Shown here: in pieces, positions 1-6,941 of the stretch | Numbering within the stretch: the stretch's first letter is position 1 | Layout of the letters: each line of letters opens with the position of its first letter | NCBI GenBank assembly: GCA_015272195.1 | Contig: JACYMC010000158.1 | Coordinates: forward strand, 1 to 32,273 | Reading direction: 5' to 3' | DNA: 32,273 nucleotides | Source of the DNA: Candidatus Sericytochromatia bacterium | Lineage (GTDB): Bacteria; Cyanobacteriota; Sericytochromatia; UBA7694 | Notes under the pieces: generated by a model | Databases searched by the model: none | The model's input: only the letters and a program-made list of their open reading frames with translations | What the model was told of the DNA's origin: nothing | Program-made: the position numbers and the translations under genes

Positions 1-1
1 A

Positions 2-124
2 GGCTGGCTGGCTCAGATGATAGGCTGTCTCAGGACTTTTCATTCTGAAGCACTGAAAAACAATTCTGAAAAACGCAAGAAATTCGTGTATGATGTTCAT
101 GTGGCTTATCCTGATTGGTTTTGA
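2..124 (+). CDS. C-terminal end of an unidentified gene (partial)
   Basis: A reading frame is open from the left edge to a TGA at 122-124, giving about 40 residues rich in Lys and Asn and ending in Tyr-Pro-Asp-Trp-Phe. I do not recognise the family. The main support is that a terminator-like hairpin with a T-rich tail overlaps and follows the stop, which is what the end of a plus-strand gene would show. The fragment is short and could be open by chance. Confidence 0.35.
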   Translation, partial: GWLAQMIGCLRTFHSEALKNNSEKRKKFVYDVHVAYPDWF

Positions 125-157
125 AGGACTTACAGAATAAGCCACTTTCCTTTTTTT
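101..157 (+). terminator. Rho-independent terminator
   Basis: GTGGCTTAT (101-109) pairs with ATAAGCCAC (137-145). After one mismatch the stem continues for three pairs (111-113 with 133-135), leaving a 19-nt loop. A T-rich tail follows, with seven T at 151-157. It would end the partial plus-strand gene whose stop is at 122-124. From 158 to 344 I see no gene or clear regulatory signal. Confidence 0.6.
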
Positions 158-344
158 GGTCAATCAGTCAGGCCATTTCTCCGAAACTACAGGGTTATCT
201 TTGGCCTGTCGTCTTTCACCCAGCGAACGAACAAAGACAATGAATCAAGCGTGAAACGGCCTGTTCAGAGGCTACCGAGTTCAGTAAAAACTCCCGAAAT
301 ATACCCTACACCCTATGTGAACGCACCTTTGTGAGAAATGCGGG

Positions 345-2642
345 CTAAGACCCTGGCAAAGGGGGTTCAAAGCAGTCTTTGAGGCCCAGCAGCGGACCCA
401 GGCTGCGGGCCAAGCCAGCGCGCCAGTCGCCCGCAGGATCGGGCAGGGCCACTTCAAGCGGGTCAATGCTGTTCATCAGACAGGGGTGCTGGTTGCGGGC
501 GGCCACCTGCTGCCAGTCGCGCAGCCAGAAAAACAGGCTGTGGGCCTGCCAGAGATAACCATAGCTGTAGGCCGTGGGGTTGGGGTTGCGTCCGGCCAGC
601 CGGGTCAGACCAGCGCGGTAAGCCCGGCTGCGGCGGACCGTAATGGCCTGGGCCTCGGTCAGAGCAGCAGCGGCCTGATCCAGCCAGCGGCGGGCCTGGG
701 CCTGCTGGCGCACCTGCTGCTGCAGGCTGGCCTCAGCCAGGGCGCGCACAAAGCGGGCGCGGGCAGCGTTGATGGCCAGACCATCGCGAATTTCAGCCCA
801 GTAGGCCTGCACGTGCGGCGGAATCTGATCTTCAAGAGCCTCTGCCCGGCGGAACAAAGCGGCAAAATCGCTTTCAGTGGCGGCCAGTAAAGGCAGGGTG
901 TGCTGGCGAAAACGCGCAGCGATCAGGGGATCGCTGCGCAGCTGCGCAAAACTGTCACGTTCAGGCTGGGTCTGAAAGCCCGGCAGGCCAAAGCGGCGGA
1001 TCAGGGCCGCCAGGTCGCTCCAGGTGTCCTGCCCGGCCAGATAGGCCATGGCGTTCTGGCGGGCAACCGGGTCAGGGCGCTGACCATTGACCTCGCCCAG
1101 AATCAGGCGCTGGTGCTGAATCTGCATGGTGTCCTGCAGCAGCTGCTGCAGCGCCGGACGGGCCGGGCCAAAGGGTGCGAGGGTCTGGTGCAGCATAGCT
1201 GACAGATCGTCTCGGTCGCCAGGTTCAGCAGGGGGCTGCCAGGTACCCCGCGCGCTGAGCAAATCATTGAGCCAGTAGCCCCACTCAAAACCACTGGTAA
1301 ACACGATCTGCCCGTCAAGGGCCACGCCCTCAGACTGAATCAGCTGCAGATCGTGCTGGCGGCGCTGGGCATAGACCGGCAAAAACAGGGGCAGGTTGAT
1401 ATCGTAATTGATCCAGTAAGACGTTTCAGGGTACCAAACCATCTGGCGATCGGGCTGATCGCGCTGGCTGAAGCGCATAAAGCGCAGCATTTCGCTGAAG
1501 TTCTGCCAGCCATAGGTCGGGGCCGGATCGTCGAGGCTGTAAATCTGTACGGTATGCGGCATCGTGCCCACACGCGGATCAGCATAATAGGGCAAAAAGT
1601 TGATATTCAGCGGCTCACCCGTTTCGGGATCCCGAAAGTCAGAGGTCTGCTGACCGCTGGAAATATGTACCTTGGTCATAAAGGGCAGGCCATAGCGCGT
1701 GTCGAGGTAGTCAGCCGCCGTGTTCAGCCAGTCCAGCATGCGAGCGGCCCCGCCGTGGTGAAACTCACTGAGGCCCATTTCGGTGGTAATAAAGTCAAAG
1801 CCGCAGGCCGCCAGCCAGTCGAGGCTTTCAAGCAGCTGGGCCTTGTCTTCAGTGGGCGCACCCGGTTTGCGGATCAGCCGCCAGCCGTTTTGCTGTTCCA
1901 GCGCCAGGGGCGCATCAATGCCAATCTGCAGGCCAAAGGCCTGGGCTCGCCGGGCCAGCTCACGCAGGCGGCGCTGGCGTTCCGGGCTGCGGCTGAAGTC
2001 GGCCCAGCTGGCTTTTTCGAGTAGCACCCATTCCAGCTTGTTCTGGCGCTGGGCCACCAGCCACTCCAGCCAGGCGTCGTATTCCGGGAGCAGGACCTCC
2101 CAGCCGGCCAGATCCTCAGGGCCACCGGGCCCCCAGCCGTTGAGCACATGTGCCAGCTCCAGCGGATGCATGGTGTGATGGCTGAAGCCGCGCTGTTTGA
2201 GGGCCGGCACAAAACGCTCGGTGTGGGCCTGCAAGGCAGGCAAAACAGGGGGTTTTACGGGCTCAAAGGGATGCCAGAAGGCGTAGCCCAGCTGCTCCAG
2301 CGCGGCATACACGCCGTAATGCCAGCCGCGCAGGCTGCTGGCGCGCAACACAAAACCCGTCGGGCTGCTGTGGAGGGTAAAAGCGTCTGATGCCAGAGTA
2401 GCATCGGTTTCGCAGCGCAGGCTGAGGCCTTTGCGCGGCTGAACCTGCTGGCGCAATACCGGACCCTGAGGCTGCCAGTGCTGCTGCAGGCGGGCCAAGA
2501 CCGCCGGTGACACCTGGGTTTCGCTGCAGGCCAGCTGCAGGGCTTGCGCTGAGCTGGGCTCAGCCTGTCCCGGAGCGGGCCAGAGCAGACTGAAAGCCAG
2601 ACTGGCTGCCGCAGACCACAGCAAGCCGGTCCGGCGCTTCAT
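345..2642 (-). CDS. Exported glycoside-hydrolase-like protein
   Basis: This 765-residue protein starts with a signal peptide: basic MKRR, a hydrophobic core and a likely cut after GQA near residue 27. An early segment (YGVYAALEQLGYAFWHP, about residue 110) resembles the small N-terminal domain placed before the barrel in GH67/GH20-type enzymes. The middle is rich in Trp, Tyr, Asp and Glu (for example TTEMGLSEFHHGG, MVWYPETSYW), as in a carbohydrate-binding TIM barrel. The last 250 residues are mostly helical. I cannot name a catalytic pair, so glycosidase activity is inference. It is the last gene of the leftward run, and its ATG overlaps the preceding TGA (ATGA, 2639-2642), implying translational coupling. 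Confidence 0.75.
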   Translation of the reverse strand: MKRRTGLLWSAAASLAFSLLWPAPGQAEPSSAQALQLACSETQVSPAVLARLQQHWQPQGPVLRQQVQPRKGLSLRCETDATLASDAFTLHSSPTGFVLRASSLRGWHYGVYAALEQLGYAFWHPFEPVKPPVLPALQAHTERFVPALKQRGFSHHTMHPLELAHVLNGWGPGGPEDLAGWEVLLPEYDAWLEWLVAQRQNKLEWVLLEKASWADFSRSPERQRRLRELARRAQAFGLQIGIDAPLALEQQNGWRLIRKPGAPTEDKAQLLESLDWLAACGFDFITTEMGLSEFHHGGAARMLDWLNTAADYLDTRYGLPFMTKVHISSGQQTSDFRDPETGEPLNINFLPYYADPRVGTMPHTVQIYSLDDPAPTYGWQNFSEMLRFMRFSQRDQPDRQMVWYPETSYWINYDINLPLFLPVYAQRRQHDLQLIQSEGVALDGQIVFTSGFEWGYWLNDLLSARGTWQPPAEPGDRDDLSAMLHQTLAPFGPARPALQQLLQDTMQIQHQRLILGEVNGQRPDPVARQNAMAYLAGQDTWSDLAALIRRFGLPGFQTQPERDSFAQLRSDPLIAARFRQHTLPLLAATESDFAALFRRAEALEDQIPPHVQAYWAEIRDGLAINAARARFVRALAEASLQQQVRQQAQARRWLDQAAAALTEAQAITVRRSRAYRAGLTRLAGRNPNPTAYSYGYLWQAHSLFFWLRDWQQVAARNQHPCLMNSIDPLEVALPDPAGDWRAGLARSLGPLLGLKDCFEPPLPGS

Positions 2643-3319
2643 ATTTCCAGGCTTTGCAGGGCCGGACTAAGCAGAAGGCGGTGCACCGACGGCAGCGCCT
2701 GCTGGGGTTCCAGGCCAAAATCAGGCAGATAGTAGCGCTCCTTGCGCGGTACCGTTTCGTCGGGCAGCAGACTGGGATTGCGGTCCAGCAGCAGACCGTT
2801 TTCAAGGGCATAAAACAAATCCAGGCCAAAATGCATGCGGGCATAGGTCGGCTGCTGCTGCTTTAAATACAGGTAAATCTGGTGCAAAGGCACTTCGGGC
2901 AGACCTTCGCCTGCGGACGCCACTTCCTCGGCCAGCAGATCATAAGCCGCCATCAGGCGCTGGGCAAAGTCAGGGGCCGTCTGGTGGGCTTCCACCTGCT
3001 GCAGCTGCTGGCCAATGGTTTTAAGCAGATTATCCAGGGTCAGCGGCCTGAGCGTCACGTGGGTAGCGGCATTCAGCACGCGGCAATGGGCCTGATCCGC
3101 GCCGACCAGCATGACCTCCACCCAGTGATTGACCACAAAGCGCGGATGGCTGCCGCCGAGCTGCCACTGGCGAATGGCGCAGGCTTTTTCAAGCAGCAGA
3201 TCGACACCCCCGCCGCTGGCGCTCAAATCAGCCGCGCCAAACGAGAGTAGGGCCGAGACCAGATCCGGGCTTTCGTAGCTGGGAATGGCTTCCGCTTCAC
3301 GATCAGAACTTGACAGCAT
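2639..3319 (-). CDS. Conserved-looking hypothetical protein, 226 aa
   Basis: A soluble protein with no signal peptide or membrane segment. I do not recognise a family. It has an acidic N-terminus (SSSDREAEAIPSYESPD), a middle with alternating hydrophobic residues (FVVNHWVEVMLVG) that looks like beta strands, and a helical, Leu- and Gln-rich C-terminal half. The start is well supported: AAGGAG lies six bases before the ATG. It begins nine bases after the ccdA stop and overlaps the next gene by four bases, so it is very likely co-translated within the leftward operon. A role with the exported hydrolase-like protein downstream can only be guessed from position. Confidence 0.8.
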   Translation of the reverse strand: MLSSSDREAEAIPSYESPDLVSALLSFGAADLSASGGGVDLLLEKACAIRQWQLGGSHPRFVVNHWVEVMLVGADQAHCRVLNAATHVTLRPLTLDNLLKTIGQQLQQVEAHQTAPDFAQRLMAAYDLLAEEVASAGEGLPEVPLHQIYLYLKQQQPTYARMHFGLDLFYALENGLLLDRNPSLLPDETVPRKERYYLPDFGLEPQQALPSVHRLLLSPALQSLEI

Positions 3320-3328
3320 AAAGGCTCC

Positions 3329-4066
3329 TTAAAGGGTTAAAAGATAGTTCGACAGCGACTGCAGGCCGTTGGTAAAAATCAGGATGCCAACGGCAATCAT
3401 AAACAGGCCGCTGACAATCGAAATGGTGCGCATGTGCTTCTGAATTTTGCGAAAATAAACAAAGATGCGATCCATCATGACCGCCGCCAGAAAGAAGGGA
3501 ATCGCCAGACCCAGCGAATACACCGCCAGCAGGCGCACCCCTTCAGACACCTGGGCCTTGGTGCTGGCAATCGCCAGAATCGCGCCCAGAATGGGCCCAA
3601 TACAGGGCGTCCAGCCCAGGGCAAAGCTGATGCCGATCAAAAAGGCTCCCCAGAAACCCGGGGGCCGGGATTTGAGGTGCATGCGCTTTTCGTAGAGCAG
3701 GGCCTTGATCTGAATCGCACCCATCATGTGCAGGCCCAGCACCATGATCACCACCCCACCGATTTTGCGCAGCAGATCCTGATGGGTTTTGAGCACCTGA
3801 CCCAGACCGGTGGCCGTGGCGCCAAGCGCAATAAATACCAGCGAAAAGCCCAGAATAAACCAGATCGCACTGGTAATGATCTGGCGGCGGCGCTCCCGGC
3901 GCTCACTATCGGTCAGTTCCTCGGCGGTGGCTACCGCACCAGCAGACGTGCCGCTGATAAAAAACATATACGAGGGAATAATCGGCAGCACGCAGGGTGA
4001 GATAAACGAAAAGATCCCGGCGCCAAAGGCGGTCCAGAGATCAACCGATCTGACAAAAGGGTCCAT
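3329..4066 (-). CDS. ccdA: Cytochrome c biogenesis / thiol-disulfide transporter CcdA
   Basis: This 245-residue polytopic membrane protein has about six hydrophobic segments. CcdA passes reducing equivalents from cytoplasmic thioredoxin across the membrane to extracytoplasmic thiol proteins, often for cytochrome c maturation. The two signature Pro-Cys motifs of the CcdA/DsbD transmembrane domain are present: ISPCVLP with Cys25 and GWTPCIGP with Cys155. A charged loop (about residues 48-65, ending ERRERRRQ) follows the first helices. Length is typical of the stand-alone family. The ATG follows the previous TAA after one base. No thioredoxin-like or haem-lyase partner is adjacent, so the client is unknown. 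Confidence 0.9.
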   Translation of the reverse strand: MDPFVRSVDLWTAFGAGIFSFISPCVLPIIPSYMFFISGTSAGAVATAEELTDSERRERRRQIITSAIWFILGFSLVFIALGATATGLGQVLKTHQDLLRKIGGVVIMVLGLHMMGAIQIKALLYEKRMHLKSRPPGFWGAFLIGISFALGWTPCIGPILGAILAIASTKAQVSEGVRLLAVYSLGLAIPFFLAAVMMDRIFVYFRKIQKHMRTISIVSGLFMIAVGILIFTNGLQSLSNYLLTL

Positions 4067-4067
4067 C

Positions 4068-4760
4068 TTACCAGGTCAGGCGGGGACGGGGCGTGGGTGT
4101 CGGTTTGGGTGTCGGCATAGGTGTAGGTGTTGGGGTGGGATCGGGATGGGCCCATTTTTTAACGTCCATCACCAGGGTTTGCAGATATTCCCGGCTGTAG
4201 ATATTGACCTCCAGCCCGCCCCGGTTATAGGCCACCTTATACCCAAAACGGGTGCCCAGATAGTAAAGGCCGCCGTCGTAGGCTTTGGGCAACAGAGACT
4301 GGTGTTCATACTTGCGGGTGGGCAGTTTATACTGGTTCTGAATCTCTGCGCTTTTGGCGTCCTGGAAATCGCGCACCACGCCAGAACCGCTGTTGCTTTC
4401 ACCGTAGACCAGATCAATCAATTTTAAAGCCCGCTCATGGGTCACGTCTTCGCGACGGGCCGGGCTGACGTGCAGAACCACTTCGTCTACAAGCGGCGGC
4501 GCGCTTTCAACATACATCCAGATCAGCAGTTTTTTGCCATCGTCCAGGCGGTATTCGGCCTGGTAATTGCCAATCCCCAGCTTGTCAAAACTGGGAAAGT
4601 CGCGCACCCGGCGGCTGTTGAATTCCACCCCTGTGGGGGTAGACTTGCGGCGGTAGAGGGCCGAGCGTGCAGAAACATACTCCATTTTGGGCAGAGCCAA
4701 CGCGGGCAGGGTACTCAGCAGCACCAGACCGGTCAGAGCAAAAGACAAAGATTTTTTCAT
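4068..4760 (-). CDS. Exported protein with Pro-Thr repeat tail
   Basis: This 230-residue protein has a clear signal peptide (MKKSLSF, hydrophobic core, likely cut after ALA near residue 22). The mature part is probably a mixed alpha/beta globular domain of about 180 residues that I do not recognise. The final 25 residues are a low-complexity tail of repeated Pro-Thr pairs with a few Lys, Met and Arg, typical of flexible linkers or wall-spanning tails. No sortase-type anchor follows. Its start overlaps the glycosyltransferase stop by four bases and it ends one base before ccdA, so it sits in the middle of the operon. Function unknown. Confidence 0.8.
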   Translation of the reverse strand: MKKSLSFALTGLVLLSTLPALALPKMEYVSARSALYRRKSTPTGVEFNSRRVRDFPSFDKLGIGNYQAEYRLDDGKKLLIWMYVESAPPLVDEVVLHVSPARREDVTHERALKLIDLVYGESNSGSGVVRDFQDAKSAEIQNQYKLPTRKYEHQSLLPKAYDGGLYYLGTRFGYKVAYNRGGLEVNIYSREYLQTLVMDVKKWAHPDPTPTPTPMPTPKPTPTPRPRLTW

Positions 4761-6049
4761 GATCGCTTGGCACCCGAAGGCGCGTCCTCCTCAGATTGTG
4801 CGGTTTCAAGTTCAGGCGGGTAAAAGCAGACTTCTGTGCGGTGGGCGTTGTGCATGCGGTAAACGATATCGCGCCAGACAAAACGATTGGTCAGGCCTGA
4901 GGCGGCCAGGCTGAACCAGGTAAACAGATAGGCCAGGGGCGAATAGGCTGCCCAGCTGTAGCGCGCCTCCAGCGGGTCTTGCGGGTTGCGAGCTTTTTTT
5001 ATCTGCCGCATCAACTGAATCACGGTTAGGCCCTGCAAAATACCGGCAGGTAAAAAGCTGAGCATGCCCCAGGCCTGCCAGGGTGGCGCCTGACGTTTCA
5101 GCAGACTGCGGCCCAGCAGCCAGGCCCCGCGCCCGGCGCTGAAGTGAAACAGGCTTAAGGCAAAAATCGACGGCCACCAGATGGGCTTCAGGGTGTGCTT
5201 ACCAATCACACACTGGCGCACGGCAAAGATCAGAATATCTTTGACGCTGTGATCTGAAGAAAGACTGGTCATGGCGGGCACAACAAATTCGACCCGCAGG
5301 CCCGCTTTGCGTACGGTATCATTCAGCACGCAGTCGTCAGCCAGAGCCGTTTGCCAGATCTCACGCATCTTGAGCTGATCAAAAGTCTCACGGCGCACGG
5401 CCATAGAACCACCCCAGACCGCCACATTGGCGTTGACATGCATATGGGTGATCTGAATACCGGTCCAGAGGGCCAGGACATGGGTCAGGGGCCGCCGGTG
5501 TTCAGGCCGATACCAGCGGTAGGTGGTGGTCGCACCCACTTCGGGGCGACTGAGGGGGGCCACCAGATAGCGCAGCCACTCCGCCGTCACGCGGGCGTCG
5601 CTGTCGGCCCAGGCGTAAATATCTGGCTGGGCGTCGCGGTTACTGATGTCATCAATCGCCGCCAGCATATTGTCGAGTTTCTGGCAGCGCTGTTTGCTGA
5701 AACCGCCAAAGACAATCCGGGCCGGAACGGGAGAGCGCTGCACCATTTCTTGCAGCACCGGGTAGCTTTTGTCGGCGGCGTTGGCGGTCATAAAAATGAT
5801 TTCGTAATTGGGGTAGTCCTGGGCCGTGAGCATGGCCATATTTTCACGGAAGTCCGGGTCCAGGCCCCGACAGGGCACCATCAGCACCACTTTGGGGGCC
5901 TGGTCGCCGCTGTGCAGCGGGGGCGCTTTGTGATCGGCCTGCTGCAGTTCTTTTTTAACGTAACGGGTCATGCGCAGGGCGCTGCCAACCAGTACGGCCG
6001 ACGCACCCAGGGTGCCCAGTGCCAGAGAAGTATTGATCCATTTTTTCAT
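4757..6049 (-). CDS. Membrane glycosyltransferase, family 2
   Basis: This 430-residue protein has an N-terminal membrane segment (about residues 8-26), a GT-A catalytic domain and hydrophobic C-terminal segments. Visible GT2 features are the opening strand VVLMVPCRG, the metal-binding DSD in YAWADSDARVT, the acidic ADDCVLND motif and RQCVIGKH in place of the usual QxxRW. The layout resembles ceramide-glucosyltransferase or HpnI-like enzymes that glycosylate a lipid at the cytoplasmic face; the acceptor is unknown. It is first in the leftward operon. No Shine-Dalgarno sequence precedes the ATG, but a perfect TGTTATAAT ends seven bases upstream, so the message may be leaderless. Confidence 0.85.
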   Translation of the reverse strand: MKKWINTSLALGTLGASAVLVGSALRMTRYVKKELQQADHKAPPLHSGDQAPKVVLMVPCRGLDPDFRENMAMLTAQDYPNYEIIFMTANAADKSYPVLQEMVQRSPVPARIVFGGFSKQRCQKLDNMLAAIDDISNRDAQPDIYAWADSDARVTAEWLRYLVAPLSRPEVGATTTYRWYRPEHRRPLTHVLALWTGIQITHMHVNANVAVWGGSMAVRRETFDQLKMREIWQTALADDCVLNDTVRKAGLRVEFVVPAMTSLSSDHSVKDILIFAVRQCVIGKHTLKPIWWPSIFALSLFHFSAGRGAWLLGRSLLKRQAPPWQAWGMLSFLPAGILQGLTVIQLMRQIKKARNPQDPLEARYSWAAYSPLAYLFTWFSLAASGLTNRFVWRDIVYRMHNAHRTEVCFYPPELETAQSEEDAPSGAKRS

Positions 6050-6056
6050 GCTGGGT

Positions 6057-6065
6057 ATTATAACA
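6057..6065 (-). promoter_or_regulatory. Extended -10 promoter of the glycosyltransferase operon
   Basis: On the minus strand this reads TGT TATAAT, a perfect extended -10 element. A weak -35 (TTGTTG, 6081-6086) lies 15 bases upstream of the TGT, which is 18 bases from the hexamer. Seven bases separate the hexamer from the ATG at 6049, so initiation would fall at or next to the start codon. Confidence 0.6.
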
Positions 6066-6114
6066 GTCTCTGCAGCCCGGCAACAAACAGGGCCTGCAGC
6101 GCGTGACAGACAGC

Positions 6115-6149
6115 AAACGGCCCGGTGTCTTTACGGACGCACCGGGCCG
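6115..6149 (-). terminator. Terminator after the fasciclin gene
   Basis: CGGCCCGGTG (6118-6127) and CACCGGGCCG (6140-6149) form a perfect 10-bp GC-rich stem with a 12-nt loop. On the minus strand it is followed only by TTTGCTGT, so the T-tract is weak. It lies 20 bases past the fasciclin stop and separates that gene from the glycosyltransferase operon. Confidence 0.6.
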
Positions 6150-6169
6150 CTGCCTGACAGACTGAAGAA

Positions 6170-6727
6170 CTATTTGGCAGCCTGGTTCATGGGCGGCAGA
6201 ATCACTTTATCAATCACGTGAATCACGCCATTGCTGGCCATCACATCGGCCATAATCACTTTGGCCTCGTTAATAAATACACTTTTATCGCGTACACTGA
6301 TTTTAATGTCTTTGCCGGCCAGGGTTTTGGCCCCGGTCAGCTTGGCAGCCGCTTCAGCCTTGACCTGGCCAGAGACCACATGATACATCAGAACCTCCTG
6401 CAGTTTGGCCTTGTCGGCCAGCAGGGCTTTGAGCATATCGGGCGGCACTTTGGCAAAGGCTTCGTCGGTGGGGGCAAACACCGTAAAGGGGCCTTCACCC
6501 TGCAGGGCGTCCACCAGCTCAGCGGCCGTCAGGGCCTGGGCCAGGGTTTTAAATTTGCCCGTGGCCAGAGCCGTCTCAACAATATTTTTTTTATATGTTT
6601 TTTCTGTTTTTTCGGCCTTTTCTTTTTTATCGTGTGATTTATGGCCGTGATGATCAGCAAGAGCTGCACCGGAATAACCGGCCAGTGCGATACTGAAGGC
6701 AATAGCAAGACGTGTCAGCTTAATCAT
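6170..6727 (-). CDS. Exported fasciclin (FAS1) domain protein
   Basis: The 185-residue product has a signal peptide ending near ALA/DHH, then a short His- and Lys-rich linker (DHHGHKSHDKKEKAEK), then one FAS1 domain filling the rest. Signature segments are GPFTVFAPTDEAF, the YHVVSG motif and the closing GVIHVIDKVILPP. FAS1 proteins act outside the cell in adhesion or matrix contacts. I start at 6727 because CAGGAG lies 11 bases upstream, while an ATG at 6757 has no ribosome site. It is a single gene with its own terminator. The charged linker could bind metal, but that is a guess. Confidence 0.92.
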   Translation of the reverse strand: MIKLTRLAIAFSIALAGYSGAALADHHGHKSHDKKEKAEKTEKTYKKNIVETALATGKFKTLAQALTAAELVDALQGEGPFTVFAPTDEAFAKVPPDMLKALLADKAKLQEVLMYHVVSGQVKAEAAAKLTGAKTLAGKDIKISVRDKSVFINEAKVIMADVMASNGVIHVIDKVILPPMNQAAK

Positions 6728-6768
6728 GGTATAAAATACTCCTGTTTTGGTATGCATTCATGCGCTTT

Positions 6769-6798
6769 AGCTTAGGGCTGTACTGAACCTGAGGTCAA
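6769..6798 (-). promoter_or_regulatory. Possible sigma-70 promoter of the fasciclin gene
   Basis: On the minus strand, TTGACC (6793-6798) and TAAGCT (6769-6774) are separated by 18 bases, about 40 bases before the ATG. The -35 is good and the -10 poor. An AT-rich inverted repeat (ATTCA-N6-TGAAT, 6807-6822) lies just upstream and could be an operator. Confidence 0.3.
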
Positions 6799-6904
6799 GA
6801 GTAGATATTCAAATATATGAATAATTTTATATTTTTTTGATACCTCAGGCTTGTGCTGGACCACTCAAGCCCGCTCAAGTCCTTTCAAGCCCTGAGGCGT
6901 CTCA

Positions 6905-6913
6905 TGTTAATCT
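6905..6913 (+). promoter_or_regulatory. Possible extended -10 promoter of sbcC
   Basis: TGT TAATCT lies 28 bases before the sbcC ATG. TTCAAG at 6884-6889 is a weak -35 at 18-bp spacing. It has the same TGTTA form as other candidate promoters in the window. Confidence 0.4.
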
Positions 6914-6941
6914 GAAGACAGCTTATGTCCAGGAGCCCATC

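Noticed and set aside
1353-2024. Plus-strand open frame of 223 codons
   Set aside because: It lies wholly inside the exported glycosidase-like gene on the opposite strand and has no recognisable motif.
6807-6822. ATTCA-N6-TGAAT as a Fur-like operator
   Set aside because: It lies in AT-rich sequence and does not match the Fur consensus; it is mentioned only as a possible operator.
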